Source: Opitutales bacterium
GTDB taxonomy: Bacteria > Verrucomicrobiota > Verrucomicrobiia > Opitutales > Oceanipulchritudinaceae
Reading direction: 5' to 3'
Assembly (NCBI GenBank): GCA_016932335.1
Contig: JAFGCZ010000015.1
Coordinates: forward strand, 61,367 to 125,366
DNA: 64,000 bases
In this document: one piece after another, positions 1 to 8,426 of the stretch
How the letters are laid out: each line of letters starts with the position of its first letter
Position numbering within the stretch: position 1 is the stretch's first letter
Made by a program: the position numbers and the translations under genes
The notes under the pieces: model-generated
What the model was told of the DNA's origin: nothing
Database searches by the model: none
What the model saw: the letters and a program-made list of their open reading frames with translations, nothing else

Positions 1-344
1 GCGCCGCATCTTTCGACCGCGTGCTCCTCGATGCTCCCTGTTCCAATACCGGTGTCCTGCGCCGCCGTGCAGATGCCCGTTGGCGCCTGCAGGAGGGTGA
101 CATAGAGGCTTGTTCCCGTCTGCAGTTGGAGCTGCTGCAAAAGGCAGCCGAATTCGTTTCGCCCGGAGGACTCCTCGTTTACAGTACCTGTAGTATCGAA
201 CCTGCGGAAAATCAGGCCATTGCCGATGCTTTTGTCCGCTCTCTTATCGATGATTTTACCCCTGTAGGGGCCAAGCTGAGCTTCCCCTGGCAGGATGGTC
301 ACGACGGAGGCGCCGCATTTGCTTTTAAACGCAACCTTAAGTGA
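1..344 (+). CDS. rsmB: 16S rRNA cytosine-C5 methyltransferase RsmB family, C-terminal part (gene runs off the left edge)
   Basis: The open frame enters from the left edge (first whole codon at base 3) and ends at a TGA at 342-344, so only about the last 113 residues are present. It contains the SAM-methyltransferase motif LLDAPCSNTGVLRRR and, further on, VYSTCS, whose Cys is the catalytic nucleophile of RsmB/NOP2-type m5C RNA methyltransferases. The family methylates cytosine 967 of 16S rRNA in E. coli; that exact target is inferred here. The N-terminal NusB-like half cannot be seen. The next gene follows 54 bp downstream on the same strand. Confidence 0.9.
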   Translation, partial: AASFDRVLLDAPCSNTGVLRRRADARWRLQEGDIEACSRLQLELLQKAAEFVSPGGLLVYSTCSIEPAENQAIADAFVRSLIDDFTPVGAKLSFPWQDGHDGGAAFAFKRNLK

Positions 345-398
345 TTCTCTGTTGACGATTTAAGCCCTTTCTATTAAGCAGGATGCAAACTGCTTTTT

Positions 399-1559
399 AT
401 GGCTGCCCCGTTGAATCCTCTACGTATTTCCAAATGGCCTTTTGCCGTTGTCTGGGGGCTGTTTGTCCTCGTTATCCTTTACCTCGGGTATAAGAGTCCG
501 TCACTCACCCCACTGCTCGTTTGTTCCATTACACTGGCCTTTGCTTCGGCCACGGTATTTGCCATGCTTCCCTATTGGCTGGATTACAAATCCCAGCTGT
601 TGGTGCAGGCAGATCGCGAGTCGAAGGTCAGCGATACCCTCACTCAGGCCATTCTCCATGCCGAGAACCTGCTGGCCCGCCTCAATGCTCTGGAGCGCGA
701 CGCTTCCAGAAGCATCCTCATCGCTCGCCAGTTGCCCGAGCGCCTCGAGGAAAAACTGGCTGTCCTCACCCAGCTGATGGATCGGCAGGATACCGACCGC
801 TTTACCCAGCTCAACCGCGAGGTTGAATTGCTCCGCCTGACTGACCGGGAAGCCCTTGAGGCATTTTCCCGCAGTGTCGAGTCTTTCCGTGAAGCTTTGG
901 ATTCTGCCCCGTCGCCGACTGCTGATTCATCCGATTCCATTGAGGTTCTTCAGTCTCAAATAACAGATCTGCGCAAGGATTTGCTGGGTCTGATGCTTCC
1001 GCTTAAAGAACAAATAGAGCATTATTCAAGCACTCCGTTGCCGGAAAGTTTTAATGATGCGGCCAGCGCGGGGCAGTTGGATAAACTCCAGGATATGCTT
1101 GTTGCCTTAAGGGATGATTTACAGGCGCGTTTCCAGAGCCTTTCCGGCCGTCTGGATGCCCTTGATAAGACGCTGCCTGCTGCGCCTGCGGTGAAGCCTC
1201 CTGCTGCTCCAAAGACCGTAAAAACGGAAAATAAGGATGGCTCCGTGTCTCTCGAATTTCCCTTTGCCGTGGACGAGTCAACGGTTGCTTCCGATCAGAT
1301 TGTTTTGGAGGTGGAGTCGGTCATCGGCATCACTCACAAGGTCTTCCTCCGCGGAGATGAACCTTGGCTCAGTTGGGATGTGGGTGTGCCCTTGGAGCGC
1401 TCCGGTATCGGACGATGGAAATGGGTCTGCAACGGAATTAAAGAACCGCTTAAATGCCTCCTCCTTATCGACGATGAACACGAAGATACCGTAAACGGGG
1501 AAGTGCTTTTAAAGCCGGGCAAGGCCACCAGAGTTAAGGCCGCTTTTCCCCTGCGCTGA
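399..1559 (+). CDS. Two-TM membrane protein with coiled coil and C-terminal beta domain, function unknown
   Basis: The 386-residue product begins with two closely spaced hydrophobic segments (about residues 13-31 and 37-57). A long charged, heptad-like region (about 65-260) rich in Leu, Glu, Arg and Gln follows and is probably a coiled coil. A Pro/Ala linker leads to a C-terminal domain of about 100 residues. That domain holds FLRGDEPWLSWDVGVPL and IGRWKW, a pattern reminiscent of short E-set or CBM20/48-like beta sandwiches; this assignment is inference from pattern only. It lies 54 bp after rsmB and is closed by a strong bidirectional terminator, so it is probably cotranscribed with rsmB. 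I do not recognise the family. Confidence 0.75.
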   Translation: MAAPLNPLRISKWPFAVVWGLFVLVILYLGYKSPSLTPLLVCSITLAFASATVFAMLPYWLDYKSQLLVQADRESKVSDTLTQAILHAENLLARLNALERDASRSILIARQLPERLEEKLAVLTQLMDRQDTDRFTQLNREVELLRLTDREALEAFSRSVESFREALDSAPSPTADSSDSIEVLQSQITDLRKDLLGLMLPLKEQIEHYSSTPLPESFNDAASAGQLDKLQDMLVALRDDLQARFQSLSGRLDALDKTLPAAPAVKPPAAPKTVKTENKDGSVSLEFPFAVDESTVASDQIVLEVESVIGITHKVFLRGDEPWLSWDVGVPLERSGIGRWKWVCNGIKEPLKCLLLIDDEHEDTVNGEVLLKPGKATRVKAAFPLR

Positions 1560-1591
1560 ACCTTCTTTTATATAGATCTTTGTCCAATAAA

Positions 1592-1619
1592 AAAGCCTCT
1601 CCTTTTCGGGAGAGGCTTT
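1592..1619. terminator. Bidirectional intrinsic terminator
   Basis: A perfect 11-bp stem (1592-1602 with 1609-1619) and 6-nt loop TTTTCG, with A-tract on the left and T-tract on the right. It works in both directions, between the convergent coiled-coil gene (ends 1559) and the TIG lipoprotein gene (ends 1638). Confidence 0.9.
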
Positions 1620-1637
1620 GCTGTGTAAAAAGGTTGC

Positions 1638-2558
1638 TTACTCAACGATTACGTTGACCACGGTTTCACCAAAACCAGGTGCCGTAATGTAGAGCTTGCC
1701 GCGGCCCGGTGCCACTGCCTGCACGGGTATGTTTACGCTCATGGCGCCTTCCGGGATCATTACTTCCGGCATGACGATGAAGTCGGGAGTGTCAGTGGTT
1801 ACTTCCACGGGAAGGCCGCCGGCAGGTGCTTCAAAGAAGATGCGGAAAAGCATCATTTCAGACTCGCCCTGCTGCAGCATCAAAGTGCTCGGCAATACGG
1901 TCAGCTCGGCGGCGTCCACGCGGAAGGTTCCTGCGTCAATGAGGAAGTCCCCGGCGCGCACCTGCAGCGGGTAGCTGCGGCCTGCGGGCAGAGGGGGAAC
2001 CACAAAGCTCAGCGTGTTCGGGTTTTCGTAAGTGGTGGCAACGTCCTGACCATTGATCAGAAGGGTGTCGAATTCACTGAAGCCACGGCCCAACACCGCA
2101 ATGCGCGTTCCTACCGGTCCGCGGTTGCTTTCCGTCTGGATTACATAACGGTTGGTCAAGCGGGTGACGTAAGGGGTGTGCTTTGGAGAGAACTCGGTGC
2201 TGTAGTGGTCTGCATGCTGAACCACGGTTCCCTGCAGCCAGTCATACTCCAGGCGGTAGTAATACTTGACTACGTTACGGTTGTCGGGAATGCGGTATTC
2301 AAATTCAAAAACGGAGGCGCCGGCCATCGGATTGCGCTGCATCGGGTAGGCTTGCCCGTCGATCACAATCGTGGCTTTTACGGTTTGCGGGATGACTCGG
2401 TGCTGGCCGAAGTCTGCTTCAAAACTGAAAGGATAAAGACCCGAGGCATTAGCCGGAAGGGTACTGGGGGTTCTGTTGACGATCAGGCTCTGACAGCCCG
2501 CGAACAAACTTGCCGCGAGGAGTATGAATAAGATGCGAAAAAGGGCTTTAATTTTCAT
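1638..2558 (-). CDS. IPT/TIG-domain lipoprotein, function unknown
   Basis: The product is about 306 residues. It starts with a lipoprotein signal peptide ending in the lipobox LFAGC, so it is probably anchored in the periplasm or outer membrane. Residues about 150-215 look like an IPT/TIG beta-sandwich (GPVGTRIAVLGRGFSEFDTLLINGQ), and the C-terminal third looks like a second Ig-like beta domain. I chose the ATG at 2558 because it puts a short basic stretch before the hydrophobic core. An in-frame ATG at 2567 has a better placed GGGAAA upstream and is also possible, adding three residues. It is monocistronic, divergent from hemW and convergent with the gene before it. A surface or cell-envelope binding role is inference. 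Confidence 0.75.
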   Translation of the reverse strand: MKIKALFRILFILLAASLFAGCQSLIVNRTPSTLPANASGLYPFSFEADFGQHRVIPQTVKATIVIDGQAYPMQRNPMAGASVFEFEYRIPDNRNVVKYYYRLEYDWLQGTVVQHADHYSTEFSPKHTPYVTRLTNRYVIQTESNRGPVGTRIAVLGRGFSEFDTLLINGQDVATTYENPNTLSFVVPPLPAGRSYPLQVRAGDFLIDAGTFRVDAAELTVLPSTLMLQQGESEMMLFRIFFEAPAGGLPVEVTTDTPDFIVMPEVMIPEGAMSVNIPVQAVAPGRGKLYITAPGFGETVVNVIVE

Positions 2559-2664
2559 AACATGCATGTAGTAATTTCCCATAAAGCCAAATACTGAGGC
2601 TTTCTGCAAGAAAAAGCTTTACCCCGTTCGTTGATTGCATGGATTCTTTTCGCCTATCTTTCTT

Positions 2665-3798
2665 ATGAATCCTCTCGGCCTATACGTTCATGTTCCTTTT
2701 TGCGCTCACGCCTGTGATTTTTGCGCCTTTTATCAGGAACCGCCGCGCAAAGCCGATATTGATCTCTATTTCAGCGCCCTCGAGGCTGAGCTTAGGCAAC
2801 GCGTGCCGCAACTGCCCTACGACACCATCTTCTGGGGTGGGGGCACGCCGGGTATCCTCAGTACTGCCGATATTATACGCTTGGGGCAGCTTTGCCTGCA
2901 GCACCTTTCCGCTCCCCCAAAGGAATGGACCATTGAGCTCGCTCCTTCCACCGTGAAAAAAGATAAAGCCCTTGCCCTTCGCGAGCTTGGTGTGAATCGC
3001 GTTTCCCTAGGCGTGCAGAGTTTCGACGCTTCTTTGTTGGATGCTATTGGCCGCCGGCACCAGCCCGCAGTTATTTATCGGGCCATCGATATCCTGCGCG
3101 ATGCCGGTTTTGAGAACATGAACATCGACCTCATGTTCGCCCTACCTGGGCAGTCCTTTGCTATGTGGCAGAAAGACCTAGAGGAGGCCGTCTCCATGCA
3201 GCCGACGCACATCTCCACTTATTGCCTGACATTTGAAGAAGATACCGCCTTATGGAGCAAGCTTAGCCGTGGCGAAATTGCAAAACGCACAGAGTTCGAG
3301 GAGGCTGCCTTCTACCGCGATACCTGGGCCATGCTGGAGGCGCACGGCTATGCCCAATACGAAATCTCCAACTTTGCCCGCGCCGGCTACCCTTGCCGCC
3401 ACAACCTCAATACTTGGGATATGCAGGAGTGGATCGGGGTTGGCCCTTCCGGCTCCACCCAATATGGCCGCCGCCGCTCCACTAACATTCACAACCTGCA
3501 GCGCTGGGCCGATGGCTACCTCTCCAGCGTCCCCTGCTGTGTAGACGAACAAGACCTCAGCGATGCCACCCTGGTTGCCGATGCCCTGGTTTTTGGCCTG
3601 CGCATGAATCAAGGCGTTTGCCTCGACCGCCTCCGCCGGCGCTTTGCCTTTCCACTTTACGAGCAAACCCTACAACTCTTCACCGCTTTGCAGGATGAAG
3701 GCCTTCTTACGCTGGACAATACCCGCGTAGCCCTAACCGAATCTGGACGCCTCGTTGCTGATCAAATCGCCGTCCACATCCTCGAATTACTCGATTAG
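2665..3798 (+). CDS. hemW: Radical SAM heme chaperone HemW (HemN-like)
   Basis: The 377-residue product carries a radical-SAM CX3CX2C cluster at Cys13, Cys17 and Cys20 (PFCAHACDFC), the SAM-binding FWGGGTP near residues 56-62, and SLGVQSFD. The C-terminal part has the HNLNTW variant of the HNxxYW motif seen in HemW. HemW family members bind heme and a 4Fe-4S cluster and are thought to deliver heme to respiratory enzymes; they are often misnamed oxygen-independent coproporphyrinogen oxidase. I chose the ATG at 2665 because it starts directly before the conserved LGLYVHVPFC; an ATG at 2635 would add ten unconserved residues. The last ~77 bp recur in diverged form at 12341-12417. Confidence 0.88.
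   Translation: MNPLGLYVHVPFCAHACDFCAFYQEPPRKADIDLYFSALEAELRQRVPQLPYDTIFWGGGTPGILSTADIIRLGQLCLQHLSAPPKEWTIELAPSTVKKDKALALRELGVNRVSLGVQSFDASLLDAIGRRHQPAVIYRAIDILRDAGFENMNIDLMFALPGQSFAMWQKDLEEAVSMQPTHISTYCLTFEEDTALWSKLSRGEIAKRTEFEEAAFYRDTWAMLEAHGYAQYEISNFARAGYPCRHNLNTWDMQEWIGVGPSGSTQYGRRRSTNIHNLQRWADGYLSSVPCCVDEQDLSDATLVADALVFGLRMNQGVCLDRLRRRFAFPLYEQTLQLFTALQDEGLLTLDNTRVALTESGRLVADQIAVHILELLD
3722..3798 (+). repeat. Left copy of hemW-3'-end direct repeat (inside hemW)
   Basis: The last 77 bases of hemW, including its stop codon, align without gaps to 12341-12417. Over the final 57 bases only five differ. It marks the left edge of the A+T-rich island. Confidence 0.85.
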
Positions 3799-4069
3799 CT
3801 CCGCTATGTAGCCCCGTTTAATGAAAGAGTCGTGCTAAGGGATACGGAATATTGGACATAGGATAAAGGACTCTCCTCAGCAATATGAGGAGCAAAACAC
3901 ATCACACATAGCACTAAAAGACTCTCTTAGTTTGGCTTGAGTTAAACGGAGGCACTATATTTGCAAGAGTTCATGTTTTTTAAATGAATGCTCGTATTTC
4001 TGAACTTTAATCTACTACTATCTGTATCACGCTACCTGACGTATCAGGCCATCATGTATTGATTTACTA

Positions 4070-5275
4070 ATGACAGTAGAAAAACTGAAACCTTCTTATA
4101 ACAAGAAGGTTCTTATTTTGGTATTGGGACTCATCTCACTTTTTCCACCGCTGGCTACAGATATGTACTTGCCGGCAATGATAGAGATGCAGTCATATTT
4201 TAACGCACCAGATGGTGGAATGGGATTAACCCTCTCGCTTTTTTTTCTAGGGCTTTGCCTTGGGCAATTGATATTTGGGCCAATTGTAGATGCATACGGT
4301 CGAAAAAAGCCACTAATACTTGGTATTATTGTTTACATATCTTCCTCGCTTGCATGTCTCTTGGTAAGGAGGTTTGAGTTATTGGTATTACTGCGTTTCT
4401 TTCAGGCGTTAGGAGCTTGTTCCGGTATGATTATTGGCAGAGCTATTATCTCAGATCTTTTTGAGGGAATTGAGGCTGCTAAAATCATGTCGCTTATTGT
4501 CGTAATTATGACCTTGGGGCCAATCTGTTCTCCTGTTACTGGGAGTTTGCTTTTAGTTTTATGGAATTGGTCCTCTATATTTTATTGTATGGCGACTATT
4601 GGTCTTATTGCCTTGGTTATGGTTCTTTTTTCTCTACCGGAATCACTCGCTCCGGAAAAGAGAAACACAGAGAAGATGCGCTCTGTGTTTAGACGTTATT
4701 TTGAGCTTTTGAAAAACAAGGAGTTTCTTTTTTTAAATGTTATCTGTGCATTCATTCAATCAGGGATGTTTGCATTTATTACGGGCTCATCACATGTGTT
4801 TATGGAGCATTATCATCTTAGTAGTATTCAATATGGATTATGCTTTGGGTTTGTTACCCTGGGATTGGTGCTTTTTGCATATATAAATGCTACTATTCTG
4901 CCAAAAACAGGAATCCACAAACTTATGAATATTGCTTTTTTTATCAACCTGGTTTCTGGTTTCGCTTTGATTTCTGTATCAGGTTCAAGCCATCTTTGGT
5001 TACTGTTGATTCCTCTTTGGTTTACTATTGCAACAATTGGTGGCCTGGGGGCAAATGCTGTTACCTTAGCAATGGATGCGAGTAAAAGACGTTCTGGGAT
5101 TGGCTCAGCATTGGTCGGCTGTTTTCAGTTTGGTTTTGCCTTTATTGTAAGTGCATTGGTTTCTGCATTACAAAATGATACCGTATACCCCATGAGCTTG
5201 TGTATTGCTCTTCCAGGTTTTATTTCATTCGCTTTGTGGATTATTTACAGCAAAAGAATTAAGCCAGCTATGTAG
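4070..5275 (+). CDS. MFS transporter of the Bcr/CflA drug-resistance type
   Basis: A 401-residue protein with about twelve hydrophobic segments. The loop between TM2 and TM3 has the major-facilitator motif A (GPIVDAYGRKK, residues 70-80), and TM1 carries the LFPPLATDMYLPAM signature typical of Bcr/CflA multidrug exporters. It should be an inner-membrane proton-driven transporter. The substrate is unknown: a drug, or given its neighbours a sugar acid or oligosaccharide. It points towards the GH115 gene and is separated from it by two strong hairpins. Its base composition is distinctly A+T-rich compared with hemW, fitting horizontal acquisition. Confidence 0.85.
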   Translation: MTVEKLKPSYNKKVLILVLGLISLFPPLATDMYLPAMIEMQSYFNAPDGGMGLTLSLFFLGLCLGQLIFGPIVDAYGRKKPLILGIIVYISSSLACLLVRRFELLVLLRFFQALGACSGMIIGRAIISDLFEGIEAAKIMSLIVVIMTLGPICSPVTGSLLLVLWNWSSIFYCMATIGLIALVMVLFSLPESLAPEKRNTEKMRSVFRRYFELLKNKEFLFLNVICAFIQSGMFAFITGSSHVFMEHYHLSSIQYGLCFGFVTLGLVLFAYINATILPKTGIHKLMNIAFFINLVSGFALISVSGSSHLWLLLIPLWFTIATIGGLGANAVTLAMDASKRRSGIGSALVGCFQFGFAFIVSALVSALQNDTVYPMSLCIALPGFISFALWIIYSKRIKPAM

Positions 5276-5301
5276 TGATTTACTTTTTGAATTATGTAAT
5301 A

Positions 5302-5334
5302 GGAAACGCTCTCAATCGCTAAGAGAGCGTTTCC
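5302..5334. terminator. Hairpin downstream of the MFS gene (first of two)
   Basis: A perfect 12-bp stem (5302-5313 with 5323-5334) and 9-nt loop, 26 bp after the MFS stop. The T-tract after it is short, so it may act together with the following hairpin. Confidence 0.7.
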
Positions 5335-5345
5335 TTGTTATAATA

Positions 5346-5377
5346 AAAAAGCATCTCAGATACCTGAGATGCTTTTT
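5346..5377. terminator. Bidirectional intrinsic terminator (second of two)
   Basis: A 14-bp stem (5346-5359 with 5364-5377), 4-nt loop ATAC, A-tract on one side and T-tract on the other. It ends transcription from both the MFS gene and the GH115 gene, which stops at 5391. Confidence 0.9.
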
Positions 5378-5390
5378 GTTGTTAGGTCTG

Positions 5391-8276
5391 TTATTTTGAA
5401 TGATAAGGGCTTTCCGGTGGACCGAAATAACTATCCCTTATTTCGTCAAAACTGAGTATGACTCTTTGGATTAGAATAGCAGGATCAATCATCCAGATTT
5501 TTAGTGTGTGATTTCCAGGATTTTCAATGTCATAACTAATCGAAGCTTTTCTGACCGCTTCGTAAACCGTTTTCCCCCAGGCTTCCTGGCCATCTCCGGC
5601 TGGAATTTTTAAATCAATGATTTTTGGTTCTCCATCGTCTACAGATACTGCAAGACGGAGACCGTGATCTGGGTTAAAGGCTAGGGTCGTGGAGAGGTAA
5701 AGCTCAATATTGGCTTTTCCGGAAGAGACGCTGTAGAAGTCATACTCTAACCGGGGAGATTTTTGGGATAGTTTTCTGCTTTCAGCTTCCACTGGGAACG
5801 GTTTTACACCACCAAGAGTTTTTCCGTAACCTTCAAGAGTTTTCCACTCTATTTCATTATCTGTAATCGCTCTGCTATAATGCGGTGCATCAATGCAGAC
5901 GTACTTTTCGGATTCAAGGAAGCAATTGTTCTGTGGTGTTTGTTTGCCGTAGTTAATTACAGGAACCTTGATTCTTACCCGGGTGCCATTACTTCCAACG
6001 ACATTGATCATTTCTGTTTTTTCTCCTATTGGAGCAAGGTTCCAGTCTACGGTAACGGTAATTCTTCTAGTTGTTGAATCTATTTCTCCAGATGCTGGAG
6101 ATAGCTTGAGCCAAGGAGCTTCCGTGTAGGCTTTGTAGCTTGTTGGCTTATTTCCACGATTGAATACTTCAATCCAACGCGATTGATTCCCCAAGGAATC
6201 AATTGCAGGCAGAGTTGGGGATTTCATTCCTGGAATAACTTCAGGCCATGCTGGTTTCATGCCTTCTATCGCAACACCTATATCACCATTTGTTTTGGGA
6301 TGAATTTCAGAAACAGCAGGCATCGTATTTAACGCAGGTTGCTGCCAAGTAGTATATCCGATGTGTGTCTGATCGGCAAAATGATTCCATTTTCCGTTTG
6401 ATAACTCTTCGTTGTATTGTTGAGTTAATGCTGCATCTTCTCCAAATAGTTCACGTGTCCTATCTGCGGTGGAATTAGTTTCAGCTCTATTTTGGAATGC
6501 ATATAAATTATTATATGCTGCTTCAATATATAGCTTGTTTACGATTCCTGATGCTTTTACCTGCCATAATACTAATTGGAAAAATGCATCTTTTTTCTGG
6601 TAAGATATTTCCTCATATATAGCTTCAGCTTGAGATATCAAATTATCCCATTGATCCGCTATTTTTTTAGCTTCATCATAGTTAATTAAGCTAAATGTAT
6701 CTGTTGATATAAATTCTGGTTTAGCAGAGCTATTAAGTTTTGTATAACTGGATATAATATCTGCAATTTCCTGTGCGTGTTCTTTTCCAAACTCTCTTTC
6801 AGCCCATAGACGGGTGTAATCATCTAGTTTTTCATAAGGCCATTTTTCAGGACTCCAAGCATAGGTCATGAAGAATTCAATAGGAAATTCCATGGGTTTA
6901 ATGTCACCCACATTTACAATCCATATACGATCAGCTTTATACTTCCAAGCCATTTGCATCTGTTCCCAGATTTTAGTGATGGAACTAGTGTTCAACCATT
7001 TGTAGCAACGTGGCCAGCCAACATAGTCTACATGATAATATATGCCTGCTCCACCAGATCGTTTCTGCTCCTCAGAGGAAGGAAGGCGACGAATATTCCC
7101 GTAATTATCATCACACCAAAGAAGAGTAACATCGTCTGGAACGCGCATTCCTTTTTCATAGTACTCTTGAACTTCCTTATAGAGTGCCCACATTTGTGGA
7201 ATATCTTCAATCTTTTTACCTGTTTCCTCTACGAGAATATCTCTTTGGTCGGCAACGATTTTTTCGAGAAGGCTAATGTTTGCCGTTTCACTCATCGCCA
7301 TATCACCGTCACCACGCATCCCTATGGTAGTCATGTTTTCATAATGGCGATTACGATGGATTCCATATCTCCAGAACTCTTTTAAAACTTCCTCGTTATT
7401 TTCATAATTCCAATGGCCTTTGCCATAACGTTGCCATTCCTTTTGTGAGCGCATCATCGGCTCGTGATGTGATGTGCCCATTACTATGCCGTATTCGTCT
7501 GCTAGACGAGGGCATTCAGGATCATCTGTGTTGAATGCATTACACCACATTGCAGGCCATATATAGTTAGCTCTGAGACGTAGTAAGAGCTCAAAGACAT
7601 GTGCGTAGAATTTGCTGTTTATACCACCAAATTTTTCTTGCGTCCAGCCTGTCAGAGCAGGAGCTTCGTCATTAATAAAGAAACCACGATACTTAACTGC
7701 TGGAGGCCCCTGCAAGTAGGTTCCACGAGTAAAATAGATTTCGCTTCTTTTTACTGGTGTCACATCTGCCCACCAATACCAAGGAGATACTCCAATTTGC
7801 TGAGATAAGTTGTAAATACCATAGATGGTTCCACGTTTATCACTACCTGCAATTACTACGGCTTCTTTTATCCCCGGGAAGGGGTTCTTAACAGTCGTTG
7901 TTACCCAAGATTCCCATTCTCCTTTGACTTTACTGATGTCAATTTTACCATCTTTAACAAGAGAGTCAATTAATTGACTCTTACCGATAGTTCCAACGAG
8001 AATTATGGCATCTGCCTTTTGAGGAAGGTTACATCTGAGTTCTGGGAAAATAGATGCTACACGATTGAAATCTTGTGGCAAATCTGCTGCCGCTCGAAGA
8101 ACTCCGGCCCAATCTGTGTCTTCAGCTATGATGGGGGCTGCCTTGAGATCCTTGACTAAAACTAGAGAATTCTCTGAAGGAGTGAATTGTATGGGGTTTG
8201 TTTCGCCCAAATTCGCCAACAGAGCTGATGGGGAAGTTATGAATATGCTGAATAAGATCGCATATAGTACTGTCAT
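5391..8276 (-). CDS. Secreted GH115 alpha-glucuronidase family protein
   Basis: The 961-residue product starts with a signal peptide (MTVLYAILFSIFITS...ALLA). The middle shows the hallmarks of glycoside hydrolase family 115: GIYNLSQQIGVSPWYWWADV, VKYRGFFINDEAP, LRLRANYIWPAMW and GTSHHEPMMRS. The C-terminal ~300 residues are beta-rich and match the accessory domains of long GH115 members. Characterised GH115 enzymes remove 4-O-methyl-glucuronic or glucuronic acid side chains from xylan or arabinogalactan; which substrate applies here is open. I chose the ATG at 8276 because it places the signal peptide at the N terminus; an ATG at 8348 would prepend 24 basic residues. It is the last gene of a minus-strand cluster headed by an AraC regulator. 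Confidence 0.88.
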   Translation of the reverse strand: MTVLYAILFSIFITSPSALLANLGETNPIQFTPSENSLVLVKDLKAAPIIAEDTDWAGVLRAAADLPQDFNRVASIFPELRCNLPQKADAIILVGTIGKSQLIDSLVKDGKIDISKVKGEWESWVTTTVKNPFPGIKEAVVIAGSDKRGTIYGIYNLSQQIGVSPWYWWADVTPVKRSEIYFTRGTYLQGPPAVKYRGFFINDEAPALTGWTQEKFGGINSKFYAHVFELLLRLRANYIWPAMWCNAFNTDDPECPRLADEYGIVMGTSHHEPMMRSQKEWQRYGKGHWNYENNEEVLKEFWRYGIHRNRHYENMTTIGMRGDGDMAMSETANISLLEKIVADQRDILVEETGKKIEDIPQMWALYKEVQEYYEKGMRVPDDVTLLWCDDNYGNIRRLPSSEEQKRSGGAGIYYHVDYVGWPRCYKWLNTSSITKIWEQMQMAWKYKADRIWIVNVGDIKPMEFPIEFFMTYAWSPEKWPYEKLDDYTRLWAEREFGKEHAQEIADIISSYTKLNSSAKPEFISTDTFSLINYDEAKKIADQWDNLISQAEAIYEEISYQKKDAFFQLVLWQVKASGIVNKLYIEAAYNNLYAFQNRAETNSTADRTRELFGEDAALTQQYNEELSNGKWNHFADQTHIGYTTWQQPALNTMPAVSEIHPKTNGDIGVAIEGMKPAWPEVIPGMKSPTLPAIDSLGNQSRWIEVFNRGNKPTSYKAYTEAPWLKLSPASGEIDSTTRRITVTVDWNLAPIGEKTEMINVVGSNGTRVRIKVPVINYGKQTPQNNCFLESEKYVCIDAPHYSRAITDNEIEWKTLEGYGKTLGGVKPFPVEAESRKLSQKSPRLEYDFYSVSSGKANIELYLSTTLAFNPDHGLRLAVSVDDGEPKIIDLKIPAGDGQEAWGKTVYEAVRKASISYDIENPGNHTLKIWMIDPAILIQRVILSFDEIRDSYFGPPESPYHSK

Positions 8277-8426
8277 GGAGTTACGTTTTATGGGTAGACA
8301 GCTTTTCACAGTAATTAAAGGATGGGGTAGTAACTTAGTTTGTCGCATATAAGGTATTTACTATCTTTGGATTTATTTCAAACGTTTGAGCCGTTCTAAC
8401 ACTATAAGTATTTGTTTGCCATGTCT

